This document shows positions 35,388-43,161 of a DNA stretch of 64,000 nucleotides, piece by piece (position 1 is the stretch's first letter; the number at the start of each line of letters is the position of its first letter). The translations under genes and the position numbers were made by a program. The stretch is taken from assembly GCA_023454175.1 (NCBI GenBank), contig JAEXRW010000010.1, positions 248,001 through 312,000 on the forward strand. The letters run 5' to 3'. This DNA comes from Bacillota bacterium (lineage in GTDB: Bacteria; Bacillota; Clostridia; Christensenellales; JAEXRW01). A model generated the notes under the pieces. That model saw only the letters and a program-made list of their open reading frames with translations. It was not told where the DNA came from and ran no database searches.

Positions 35388-35515
35388 CAGCCCCTTAAGG
35401 GGCAGTCTGAAGTAGTATGCGGTTGGCAGATCTTCATAGCGCCTTGAGGCGCTGCCAGTAACATGCCCTTATAGGGCTGAATCAGGCCACCCGTTTTACG
35501 GGTGGTCCTGACTTT

Positions 35516-35907
35516 TAAGCACCCATACGGATGTAGCTATTAGGGACCTTATGATCGATACGTGCATGAAACGGGGAAGCCTATGAACGCCGCCGGGACC
35601 GTGCCGGACTCCCGGGAACGGAGCGAACGGGTCCAAACCATCCGGCTATTGACAGAAGACCTGCCATCATTGCTGCGCCGCAGGCTGGGATATGCCACTG
35701 CCGGAAATCCTCCTGGTAAAAGGCCACCCGGCCCGTATACCACAGCAAACCTTATACGGGGCTCCTTTGTATCCTGCCGGTGAGGCATCACAGCGGCGCC
35801 CTTGCCGGAGAATCGTTCAGACATGCCCGGATACGACCAACAGGATATTCACGCATACGCATGTCACCGGCAGTATCTGACAGCCTATATTTGAAAGCCC
35901 AAGGAGA
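35516..35907. other. Gap between the IS200 element and the small-protein pair
   Basis: 392 bp. A 73-codon open frame at 35562-35783 begins MHETGKPMNAAG but has no RBS, is rich in Arg/Pro/Gly and has no family signature, so it is not called. Nothing else recognisable. Confidence 0.3.
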
Positions 35908-35994
35908 ATGAACAATATGCGAATAAAACTAATAGAATGTGAGGTAGTATTAAATCTCCTGATCCAGGTGATGGCATGCTCCTTTTCCAGATGA
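35908..35994 (+). CDS. Small protein of 28 residues, coupled to the next gene
   Basis: A good AAGGAG at 35901-35906, close to the ATG, precedes a frame reading MNNMRIKLIECEVVLNLLIQ and then VMACSFSR. The middle is a hydrophobic helix. Its TGA overlaps the ATG of the next gene (ATGA at 35991), a strong sign of translation. Function unknown. It may be a leader for the downstream gene or a short membrane peptide. Confidence 0.45.
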   Translation: MNNMRIKLIECEVVLNLLIQVMACSFSR

Positions 35995-36455
35995 ACGGGA
36001 AGGAAATAGCGGCTGTGGCGACCTCGCTGGCCATCGCCATGTCGGATGGCCTGACTGAACGGCAGGTCACGGCACTGGCCAGCTTTTTCGCCGTGCTGGG
36101 GCAATCCCTTGGCGCCATCGCAAGCAATATGCCGGGCTCGGAAGGGCTGGTGACAACAGGACTCGATACATCCGGGACCGGGAGCGGAGGGACAGGGGCC
36201 GGAGGATCCGGGAGGAGCGGCAGCAGCGGGCCGACGGGAGCCGCCGTGGAGACGACGGCGGGATACACCGCCATCACGGGCGTGCGGGTGCGAAGGGGCG
36301 TGGATACCACACCCACGGGGCGGAGCGAGTGGTATTCCAGAGCGGACAGACCAACAGGTCCCAACAGCACTTCACCGGGGCCGGCAGGTACACAGCCGGA
36401 TGCAACGAGCCCCGACAAGCCCGGGGACAACAGGCCGGGGCGGGAAACAGAATGA
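35991..36455 (+). CDS. Small helical protein with Gly/Ser/Thr/Pro-rich tail (DUF6774-like N-terminus)
   Basis: The first 45 residues (KEIAAVATSLAIAMSDGLTE, then RQVTALASFFAVLGQSLGAI) look like the short two-helix module found in many small clostridial proteins now called DUF6774. The rest is low-complexity: GSGGTGAGGSG-type runs then TSPGPAGTQPD, with a charged end. ATG 35991 is chosen because it overlaps the stop of the 28-residue ORF; ATG 35976 is an alternative with AGGTG upstream. The tail resembles surface-exposed or disordered linkers. No signal peptide. Function unknown; spore or cell-envelope association would be a guess. Confidence 0.6.
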   Translation: MNGKEIAAVATSLAIAMSDGLTERQVTALASFFAVLGQSLGAIASNMPGSEGLVTTGLDTSGTGSGGTGAGGSGRSGSSGPTGAAVETTAGYTAITGVRVRRGVDTTPTGRSEWYSRADRPTGPNSTSPGPAGTQPDATSPDKPGDNRPGRETE

Positions 36456-36567
36456 ATGCCGGACCATCCGGAAACGGCATTCATTCTATAAATACCCGAC
36501 CGTCCAAAACCGGCATTGATTCCTGACCGCCGGAGTATGAGACTCCGACGGTCTTTCCATTCAACCG

Positions 36568-37407
36568 TTATTCCTTTCCGAGCAGGAAAGGGAGGATCTC
36601 CTCACCCATGCCGACGAGGCCGTGCTGGGCATGCCGTACCCGCAGGTGGAACCGGTCCAGCCCCTGCAGCCTTTTATGCGCCCGGTCAAACGGGAAGAAC
36701 GCATCCTGATCGGGGGCCAGTACCATAACGGGAGAGGCTATCCGCCCCAATTCAACCCTGTTCAGGACGGGCGGGGAGCCGAAACGGGGTCTATATGCCC
36801 GGTGGATGAGGGAGAAAAACAGCCCGATCTCGGGCGGAACCTGCCCATCCCCGAAGACCATGCGCTGCATCCCGCCTCCGCCTTTCAACATGGCGTAGAA
36901 GACGGGGCGGATCACCGCACCCAGCCTGACCGGGACGATACCGGCGGGGGACATTACAACCATCCGCTCCACCCTGTCCGAATATTCCACACCAAACCGA
37001 AGGGCAGCCCAGCCGCCCAGTGACAGGCCCACGAGGCATGCCTTTTCCACCTTCAACCCGTCCAGTACGTCCGCCAGCCAGAAGGCATAGGAAGCATCGT
37101 GCCACGAGGGCCGGAACGGAGCGCTTTTGCCCACTTCACCGGGCAGATCGGGGGCTATCACATGAAAGCGCTGGGATAATACACCTGCGTCGGCTATCCA
37201 GGTGACGGCATTGGAAGCGGCGCCGTGCAGGAGGACGCAGGGAGGCAGCGACGGGTCCCCGGCGGTTATGACATGCGTTATACCATACCGCGTGGCTATA
37301 TCCCGCTCCTCATGCGCTACGGGCCAGAAGGACAGCATTTTATCGTAGAACTCCATGAGGGCGATACGGCCCTCCTCGCTTTTAAATACGCTCTTCATAC
37401 CCATCAC
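36568..37407 (-). CDS. Alpha/beta hydrolase
   Basis: Serine hydrolase of the alpha/beta fold, 279 residues. The oxyanion segment is LLHGAASNAVTW, the nucleophile elbow GLSLGG, the acid lies in LAPDQDAFFP, and the catalytic His is in HAQHGLVG near the C-terminus. No signal peptide, so cytoplasmic. It starts inside the last codons of the PadR gene (4-bp overlap), so the regulator and hydrolase form an operon. The substrate is unknown; an ester or lactone of a xenobiotic or plant phenolic would fit PadR control. Confidence 0.88.
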   Translation of the reverse strand: MMGMKSVFKSEEGRIALMEFYDKMLSFWPVAHEERDIATRYGITHVITAGDPSLPPCVLLHGAASNAVTWIADAGVLSQRFHVIAPDLPGEVGKSAPFRPSWHDASYAFWLADVLDGLKVEKACLVGLSLGGWAALRFGVEYSDRVERMVVMSPAGIVPVRLGAVIRPVFYAMLKGGGGMQRMVFGDGQVPPEIGLFFSLIHRAYRPRFGSPPVLNRVELGRIASPVMVLAPDQDAFFPFDRAHKRLQGLDRFHLRVRHAQHGLVGMGEEILPFLLGKE

Positions 37408-37949
37408 CCCTGCCCCTGCTTATTGCCCAGCCCGCTGCGGAGGCGGGTGAGCCAGTTCAGCTCGCCCTGAAGCGCCAATTGTTTGTTCAGCCAGATCATC
37501 TCCCAGAGAAAGTCCTCCCGCGGGGTGCGGGCAAGATGCAGACTGCGCCTGCGGCTGCGCTCCCGGCACAGCGCGAGCTGCGCCTCCACCTCCAGCTGAT
37601 AGGCGTCGATCAGCCGGATCAAGGCGGCATCCTCCAGCATATCCGCCCAGGCCAGGCGGGTGAGAAACGTATTGCGGAAAGGGGGAGCTTCGGCGGGGGT
37701 GACCAGCCACTGCCGGAGGGAGGCTATCCCCGGTGCGGTTATCGTATAACGCTTCTTAACAGGGGCGGAAGACTCCACCGCCGCCACATCCACCAGGCCT
37801 TCGCGGTGAAGTTCCACGAGGGTGGTGTAGATCTGGTTGTTGTTGCCCGACCAGTGGAGGAAATCCGCGGCGGTAAAACGTTTTTTCAGGTCGTAGCCGG
37901 TCAAAGGCTCCACGCTGAGGAAGCCCAGGATGGCATATCGGACGGACAT
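37404..37949 (-). CDS. PadR-family transcriptional regulator
   Basis: Winged-helix repressor, 181 residues. It begins MSVRYAILGFLSVEPLTGYDLKK, followed by NNNQIYTTLVELHREGLV (recognition helix and wing) and a C-terminal helical dimerisation part. The start at 37949 has GGGAG 8 bp upstream; longer upstream frames are not needed. It probably represses its own operon through the palindrome at 37993-38014. Confidence 0.9.
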   Translation of the reverse strand: MSVRYAILGFLSVEPLTGYDLKKRFTAADFLHWSGNNNQIYTTLVELHREGLVDVAAVESSAPVKKRYTITAPGIASLRQWLVTPAEAPPFRNTFLTRLAWADMLEDAALIRLIDAYQLEVEAQLALCRERSRRRSLHLARTPREDFLWEMIWLNKQLALQGELNWLTRLRSGLGNKQGQG

Positions 37950-37992
37950 AAAATCATCTCCCATTATGTTACGGATAATAGTGTTACGAGTA

Positions 37993-38014
37993 ACTATGTT
38001 AAAAATAACATAGT
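37993..38014. promoter_or_regulatory. PadR operator palindrome
   Basis: A perfect inverted repeat, ACTATGTTA-4-TAACATAGT, with the ATGT/ACAT half-sites typical of PadR operators. It lies about 45 bp upstream of the padR start. A second imperfect GTTACGAGTAAC motif lies beside it at 37983-37994. Confidence 0.8.
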
Positions 38015-38025
38015 CTTGGAATGAT

Positions 38026-38390
38026 GTCAACAGAAATTTCTCAGACGTACAAAGGGCGGCCACGCAGGGCCGCCCCTACGTGACATGGAAGATGGCCCAG
38101 GCTGTTGCAGACGCCAATCAGGAAAGGCCGATGTGGGCATCGGCCCCTACGATACAGTTCAATCTGCGACCGGACATGGTTCGTATTTCAACCGAATACA
38201 GACGGAAACCAGGAGGGGGAAAAACTGAGCCGGTGTCAACAGAAATTTGCTAACGTACAAAAGGGCGGCCACGCAGGGCCGCCCTTACGGGACATGGAAG
38301 ATGGCCCAGACTGCTGCAAACGCCAATCAGGAAGGGCCGATGCGGGCATCGGCCCCTGCAATACAGCCCCTACAATACAGTTCAGTCTGC
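38026..38390. repeat. Two direct copies of a hairpin-bearing intergenic repeat
   Basis: Copy 1 is 38026-38167 and copy 2 is 38235-38390. Both start GTCAACAGAAATTT and end TTCARTCTGC. Each contains two hairpins: GGGCGGCC-6-GGCCGCCC (38054-38075; 38263-38284) and GGCCGATG-4-CATCGGCC (38126-38145; 38335-38354), each followed by a C/T-rich step, usually CYTAC. Related hairpins occur at 44945-44966 and 61835-61856. There is no gene in 37950-38608. Confidence 0.8.
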
Positions 38391-38540
38391 ATTCAAACAT
38401 GGAGAATGGTTTAGCTGAGACCGGCGCAAAGCAGGGCGGCTTTCTCCTGCGGTAAATGGAGGATGGTGAGGACCTTCACAACGAAGAAACTGGCATAGGC
38501 TGCTTGTTGAAATGGATGGAAAAAATTTTGCAAAAAGGTA

Positions 38541-38569
38541 TTGACACCGGCTGTGAACGCGGGTATATT
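38541..38569 (+). promoter_or_regulatory. Sigma-70-type promoter of the TetR gene
   Basis: TTGACA at 38541-38546 and TATATT at 38564-38569 with a 17-bp spacer, immediately before the palindromic operator. Confidence 0.85.
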
Positions 38570-38570
38570 A

Positions 38571-38594
38571 TTGATTGACTGATAAGTCAATCAA
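38571..38594. promoter_or_regulatory. TetR-type operator
   Basis: A perfect 24-bp palindrome, TTGATTGACT-GATA-AGTCAATCAA, between the -10 box and the RBS of the TetR gene. It is ideally placed for autorepression. Confidence 0.85.
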
Positions 38595-38608
38595 AGGAGT
38601 TGCATCTG

Positions 38609-39211
38609 ATGAGTCCAAGAAGCGAAGAATTCAATGCGATGATCAAGGATGAGCGCAGGGAGCAGATCCTGCACGCGGCGCTGATGGCGTTTGCCACGAA
38701 AGGGTTTTCCGCCACCAAGATCAGCGACATCGTGGCGGGGGCGAACATGAGCCACGGGCTGGTGTACCATTACTTCAAGTCCAAGGAAGAGATCTTCAGT
38801 GAACTGCTGAAACGCGCGATGTGGGGCTCCGCGCATTCGCTGGAGATGGTGGAGACCGCGCCGATCTCCCCGCTGGAAAAGGTACGCCAGACGGCGAAAT
38901 ACATCCTGGGTGCGATATCGGACTTTGAGGATACTGCATACTACTTCCTCATCGTCATACATGCATCCATCATGGCCGGCCTCGAGATGGACAGGGAACA
39001 ATATGCCCGCGATTCAACAATGGCCATGCAGGCCATGGCGCGGATCCTGAAGGCGGGACAGGAAACGGGAGAGGTCATTGACGGGGACCCGATGGCAATG
39101 ACGACGGCGTTTTTCGCCACGATCCAGGGGCTGGCGATGTACAAACTCGCAATAGGGGAATTTAAAATGCCCGACCCTGAGATCCTGGTGAATATGGTGA
39201 AAAAGCCTTAA
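38609..39211 (+). CDS. TetR/AcrR-family transcriptional regulator
   Basis: One-component repressor, 200 residues. The N-terminal helix-turn-helix includes ILHAALMAFATKGFSATKIS and GANMSHGLVYHYFKSKEEIF; the C-terminal ligand domain is variable. ATG 38609 has AAGGAG 9 bp upstream and is preferred to TTG 38600. It is preceded by a good promoter and overlapping palindrome. It likely also controls the FAD oxidoreductase gene that follows 165 bp downstream on the same strand. Confidence 0.92.
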   Translation: MSPRSEEFNAMIKDERREQILHAALMAFATKGFSATKISDIVAGANMSHGLVYHYFKSKEEIFSELLKRAMWGSAHSLEMVETAPISPLEKVRQTAKYILGAISDFEDTAYYFLIVIHASIMAGLEMDREQYARDSTMAMQAMARILKAGQETGEVIDGDPMAMTTAFFATIQGLAMYKLAIGEFKMPDPEILVNMVKKP

Positions 39212-39376
39212 CGGTATAGGTAACAGGCAGAAGACAAGGATTTCAATCCCAAGACAAACGATCAGAAAGAACTGAAGCAAAACCATAAAGGGGTATTTGC
39301 CTTATTTGATGCACCCATTCAACCACAGAACAAGCTGTGCACAATAAAATTGGAAAATATATGGAGGGAACTGAAC

Positions 39377-40861
39377 ATGAAAAAAGTCATCATCATCGGC
39401 GCGGGCATCGCGGGGCTGACCTGCGGCGTCTACGCAAGGCTCAACGGGTTTGAAACCGAGATCCACGAACTGCACACCATCCCCGGCGGGGAATGCACGG
39501 GATGGGACCGCAAAGGGTACCACTTCGACGGATGCATCCACTGGATGGTGGGCTCCAAACCGGGCACGGACCTGAACGAGCTGTGGCGGGATACAGGGGC
39601 GCTGGACGACTCCGTGAAGATCATCCAGCACGACGTCTATGCGCGCTATGAAGAAGAGGGCGGAGCGGTGAACCTGTATACCGACGCGGATAAACTGGAA
39701 AAGCACCTGCTCGAGGTCGCGCCCGAAGACAAAAAGGAGATCAGGCAACTCTGCGCGGCCATCCGCAGCATGGGAGGGTTCGGGATGCCCCTCGACAAGC
39801 CCATGGACATGATGAGCGCGGGAGACGGAATCAAATTCGCCGCCAAAAACATGGGCGCGTTTGCAAAGATGTCCAAATACAGCAAACTGACCATGAACGA
39901 GGTGGCGGCACTTTTTAAAAACCCGCTGCTGAAACGCGCGCTGCTGGCCTCCATCCCAGGGGACTATACGGCGATGGCGCTCATCGGAACGCTGGCGGGC
40001 ATGAACGCGGGGGACTGCGGCTTCCCGGAGGGTGGATCGCGCGCGCTGGCAAAGCGGATGGAGAAACGCTACCTGGACCTGGGCGGAAAGATCCATTACA
40101 AATCCAGAGTGGAAAAGATCCTGATCGAGGAAGGAAAAGCCACCGGAATCCGTCTTGCAGACGGCAGAGAGGCCTTTGCGGACCATATCGTATCCTGTGC
40201 GGACGGTTATGCGACCTTCAAGCACATGCTGGAGGACAAATACACGCCCGAGATGTACGAAAACCTTTTCAACCACCCGAAGGAGTACCCCACCATCACG
40301 AGCGCGCTGGTATTCCTGGGCGTGGATGCGGATATCCCGTACGACTACCGCGGGGTGGAAGTGAAGCGGAAGGCACCCGTCAACCTCACGGGCAAGGAAA
40401 GCGACTACAACCTGCTGCTGCACTACGGCTTTGACAAAACCATGGCGCCGGAGGGCAAGACGGTGATGGCCGTGTATTACATGGCAGACTACGACTACTG
40501 GAAGGAGCTGCACAAGGACGAGGCAGCATACAAGGCCGCGAAGAAACGGCTGGAGGAAGACGCAATATCCGCCATCGTGAAGCGTTACCCGCAGGCGGAA
40601 GGGAAGATCGAGACCACCGACGTGGTGACGCCCATGACGTATGAACGCTACTGCAACGCGCACCGGGGCACGTGGATGACTTGGACCAAATATGGCAAGG
40701 ACATCCCGCGGTATTTCCCGGGGGTGCTGCCGGGACTCTCCAACTTCATCATGGCGGGCATGTGGACGCTGCCGCCGGGCGGACTGCCGGGCGCGAGCGC
40801 AGCGGGCAAATTCGCGGCACAGAGGCTGTGTATGCAAGAAGGGATCGAATTTAAAAGATAG
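39377..40861 (+). CDS. FAD-dependent oxidoreductase, phytoene desaturase/retinol saturase-like
   Basis: Flavoprotein of the phytoene-desaturase/amine-oxidase superfamily, 494 residues. It starts KKVIIIGAGIAGLTCGVYA (dinucleotide-binding GAGIAG at residues 8-13) with IHELHTIPGGECTGW and HFDGCIHWMVG, and a C-terminal FAD block, AGMWTLPPGGLPGASAAGKFAA. ATG 39377 lies 8 bp after GGAGGG and is used instead of ATG 39350. No carotenoid genes are nearby, so the substrate is unknown. TetR control suggests a lipid-like or toxic inducer. Confidence 0.88.
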   Translation: MKKVIIIGAGIAGLTCGVYARLNGFETEIHELHTIPGGECTGWDRKGYHFDGCIHWMVGSKPGTDLNELWRDTGALDDSVKIIQHDVYARYEEEGGAVNLYTDADKLEKHLLEVAPEDKKEIRQLCAAIRSMGGFGMPLDKPMDMMSAGDGIKFAAKNMGAFAKMSKYSKLTMNEVAALFKNPLLKRALLASIPGDYTAMALIGTLAGMNAGDCGFPEGGSRALAKRMEKRYLDLGGKIHYKSRVEKILIEEGKATGIRLADGREAFADHIVSCADGYATFKHMLEDKYTPEMYENLFNHPKEYPTITSALVFLGVDADIPYDYRGVEVKRKAPVNLTGKESDYNLLLHYGFDKTMAPEGKTVMAVYYMADYDYWKELHKDEAAYKAAKKRLEEDAISAIVKRYPQAEGKIETTDVVTPMTYERYCNAHRGTWMTWTKYGKDIPRYFPGVLPGLSNFIMAGMWTLPPGGLPGASAAGKFAAQRLCMQEGIEFKR

Positions 40862-41174
40862 CGGTTACCCAGGATGCCCTTAGATCGTTTACGGTTTGCA
40901 TTATCCAGGAGGGCGCTTTCACGCCCGGAGTCAGCCCTCCCGGATACTTCGTTACAACTTACAGATGCGGCCATTCGGACACTCTTCAACCATTAAGGTA
41001 TACCGAGGCTCAGCTATGAACGCTCTACTGAGCATTCATCATATCCTTCGGCGTACACGCGGCAACTGTATGGATTTCAGCTTTATCAGTTCTTATAATG
41101 TAGTGAATCAGATAGTCGACAATAGTCATAAAATATGGTATGATTCACCATATAAAAGCTTGGATGTGATAGCC
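40862..41174. repeat. Repeat-bearing gap upstream of the DUF2188 gene
   Basis: 313 bp. GGAGGGCGCTTTCACGCCC-like inverted segments lie near 40908-40927. A copy of the CTATGAACGCTC...GAGCATTC / TACACGCGGCAACTGTATGGATTT family lies at about 41013-41075. Base composition turns A+T-rich at about 41075, which marks the left edge of the accessory pair. Confidence 0.5.
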
Positions 41175-41390
41175 ATGGCAAATGGTTTTCAACATGTTGT
41201 ACCCAATATCAATGGCCAGTGGGCTGTTAAAAAGAGCGGCTCTAATAAAGCTACAAAATTATTCGAAACAAAGAATGAAGCGGTGAGTTATGGAACCAAG
41301 GTAAGTAAGAATCAGGAATCGGTATTAATCATCCATAAAAAGAATGGAACGATAGAAAAATCAAAGAACTACCAAGGATGCAAAAAATAA
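41175..41390 (+). CDS. DUF2188-like small protein
   Basis: 71-residue basic protein with the DUF2188 pattern: HVVPNINGQWAVKKSGSNKA, then a KLFETKNEAVSYGTKVSKNQ segment, then LIIHKKNGTIEKS. This is a small beta-rich fold with an Ala/Gly helix. Function is unknown in the family. ATG 41175 is used; the RBS is weak. The gene is A+T-rich and lies 18 bp before the TIR-like gene, so the two are almost certainly one transcript. No signal peptide or membrane segment. Confidence 0.75.
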   Translation: MANGFQHVVPNINGQWAVKKSGSNKATKLFETKNEAVSYGTKVSKNQESVLIIHKKNGTIEKSKNYQGCKK

Positions 41391-41408
41391 TAGGCTGGTA
41401 AAGGTACT

Positions 41409-42086
41409 TTGAGTATCAAGCCTGAAATCTTTGAAAAGAATGTATTTATAAATTGCCCGTTTGATGATAATTATAAATTACCACTTCTTTTTCCACTAAT
41501 CTTCACTATCAAATACCTGGGCTTTAACCCCAGGCTGGCTTTAGAATGCAGTGATTCTGGCCGTTCACGCATAGATATACTCACTGATATAATAAAGGAA
41601 TGCAAGTATGGTATCCATGACCTTTCACGATTAAAGTCAACCAAAAAGGGTGAATATTTCAGGCTGAATATGCCTTTTGAACTTGGAATAGATTACGCTG
41701 CAAAAATGTTCTACAAAGATTATCTGGATAAGAAAATACTTGTCATAGAAAGGGACAAGTATGAATATATAAAGGCCATTTCCGACATCAAGGGTTGTGA
41801 TATTAAAACACATGGAAATGAATCAATAGGAATCATTCAAGCGACAAGAGATTGGTTTGCCGAAGTATCAAATCTCAGGAAGGTCGTATCACCGGAAATC
41901 ATATGGGAGCAGTATACGGAAGAATTCAATCTATTTCTACTTGAAGAAAGATCAAAACTGGGTTTTAACGAACAAAACTATCTAAACATAACCATAAACG
42001 AATTTATCTTTTTCATTGACGACTGGTTAAAACTCAAAAGAGATGAAGCAGAAACAAATAAGGAGACGACTGTTAAGGGTTTATAA
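41409..42086 (+). CDS. TIR/nucleoside-deoxyribosyltransferase-like protein (FINCPFD family)
   Basis: 225-residue A+T-rich gene with a TTG start and AAAGG before it. The pattern NVFINCPFDDNY (11-22), GFNPRLALE (38-46), KYGIHDLSR (66-74) and LNMPFELGIDYA (86-97) is that of a widespread uncharacterised family. Its layout recalls TIR and nucleoside 2-deoxyribosyltransferase folds: an N-terminal strand and PFD loop, a D-S step, and a conserved Glu (Glu91) in FELG where NAD-cleaving relatives keep their catalytic acid. The last 60 residues form a separate helical part. Pairing with DUF2188 and foreign composition suggest a mobile module, possibly anti-phage NADase. Fold and function are inferred from motif pattern only. 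Confidence 0.6.
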   Translation: MSIKPEIFEKNVFINCPFDDNYKLPLLFPLIFTIKYLGFNPRLALECSDSGRSRIDILTDIIKECKYGIHDLSRLKSTKKGEYFRLNMPFELGIDYAAKMFYKDYLDKKILVIERDKYEYIKAISDIKGCDIKTHGNESIGIIQATRDWFAEVSNLRKVVSPEIIWEQYTEEFNLFLLEERSKLGFNEQNYLNITINEFIFFIDDWLKLKRDEAETNKETTVKGL

Positions 42087-42100
42087 CAATTCAAAGATAT

Positions 42101-42126
42101 AAAGCGGATGTTAGGACATCCGCTTT
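42101..42126. terminator. Hairpin after the TIR-like gene
   Basis: AAAGCGGATG pairs with CATCCGCTTT around a TTAGGA loop. There is no clean T-run on the plus strand beyond the TTT of the stem, so it is a probable rather than certain terminator. It may act on both strands. Confidence 0.6.
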
Positions 42127-42264
42127 ATCATGAGAACAAAACCAATTCAAATACATGTATTCGGATACAATTGGAAAAAATATGGAAGGTGTATTGTACA
42201 CATGCACAGCACACGAAAAGTGTGGTAACATTATAGGAGACTTTTACCCTGGAGGAATCCTACC

Positions 42265-43161
42265 TTGAGAAGGCTACTGAAGATGCTCGCCGCATGTACA
42301 GCATTCATCCTGCTGCTGGCCTCCTGCTCGAAGCCAGCCGGCACAACACCGGGCAGCGGCGGCCTTTCCATCACGGCATCTTTTTACCCCATGTATCTTT
42401 TCACAAAGAGCATCACCAAGGGCGTGGACGGCGTATCCGTGAAGCTGATGTCCCAGCAGCAGACCGGGTGCCTGCACGACTACCAGCTGACGCCGGGGGA
42501 CATGGCAGGGCTTTCAAAATCACATGTATTTGTCATCAACGGGGCGGGAATGGAATCCTTCCTGCAAAATGTGCAAAAGAACATGCCGGAGCTGAAGATC
42601 ATCGAGGCCTCTAAAGGCATTGCGCTATTACCTGGGGGGGAGGAGGGGCCCAACGCGCACGTATGGGTGGGCGTTTCGGGCGCGATCAAGGAGGTCCAAA
42701 ACATCGCCGGGGGTCTGGGCGCCGCCGACCCTGCCCACGCCGCAAAATACAGCGAAAATGCGCAGGCGTTCACAGCGCAATTACAGGCGCTCGGGGAGCG
42801 GATGAAGGCGGGGCTGGCGGGCGTATCAAACCGCAACATCGTGACGTTCCATGAGGCCTTCCCGTATTTCGCAAAGGAATACGGCCTGAATATCGTATGC
42901 GAGGTGGAGAGCGAACCCGGCGCGGAGCCGGGCGCGGGCGAGGTGGCGGAATACATCACGACCATCAGAAGCTCGAGCGTGAAGGCGCTGTTCGTGGATG
43001 TCCAGTATACCTCCAGCACGGCGGAAGTGATAGCCAGGGAGACAGGGCTGAAACTCTACCCGCTGAACCCGGTGGTATCGGGCCCCGCCGACGCGGACGG
43101 CACGGAATACATCCGCATCATGGAAGAAAACCTCAAAACGCTGACGGAGGTATTGAAATAA
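42265..43161 (+). CDS. Metal ABC transporter substrate-binding lipoprotein (ZnuA/MntC type)
   Basis: Cluster A-I metal-binding lipoprotein capturing Zn2+ or Mn2+ for import, 298 residues. A TTG start lies 9 bp after GGAGG. The signal peptide ends LLASC (Cys21). Metal ligands are expected at HDYQ, AHVW and TFHEAF histidines and an acidic residue in LFVDVQYTSS. It lacks the long His-rich loop of many ZnuA proteins, so metal preference is unclear. Its stop overlaps the ATPase start by one base (TAATG). Confidence 0.9.
   Translation: MRRLLKMLAACTAFILLLASCSKPAGTTPGSGGLSITASFYPMYLFTKSITKGVDGVSVKLMSQQQTGCLHDYQLTPGDMAGLSKSHVFVINGAGMESFLQNVQKNMPELKIIEASKGIALLPGGEEGPNAHVWVGVSGAIKEVQNIAGGLGAADPAHAAKYSENAQAFTAQLQALGERMKAGLAGVSNRNIVTFHEAFPYFAKEYGLNIVCEVESEPGAEPGAGEVAEYITTIRSSSVKALFVDVQYTSSTAEVIARETGLKLYPLNPVVSGPADADGTEYIRIMEENLKTLTEVLK

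Larger units (their letters stand above)
34790..35515 (+). mobile_element. IS200-like insertion sequence (IS200/IS605 family)
   Basis: Single-transposase element without long inverted repeats. The left subterminal hairpin lies at 34797-34815 (CCACCGG/CCGGTGG) and the right hairpin at 35482-35511 (TCAGGCCACCCG with CGGGTGGTCCTGA). The right part carries further small hairpins (GCCCCTTAAGGGGC near 35390, AGCGCC/GGCGCT near 35437, AGCCC near 35470). Exact ends are uncertain by several bases because this family makes no target duplication. Confidence 0.85.

Noticed and set aside
35562..35783. 73-codon open frame after the IS200 element
   Set aside because: No RBS, biased Arg/Pro/Gly composition, no recognisable domain, and it lies in a decayed-looking gap.
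38026..38390. CRISPR-like array of repeated palindromes
   Set aside because: There are only two copies, of about 145 bp, with no short spacers of equal length and no cas genes. They match dispersed hairpin repeats elsewhere.
42140..42264. Possible Zur or MntR box before the metal ABC operon
   Set aside because: Partial inverted segments such as ATACATGTAT are present, but no convincing match to known metalloregulator operators.
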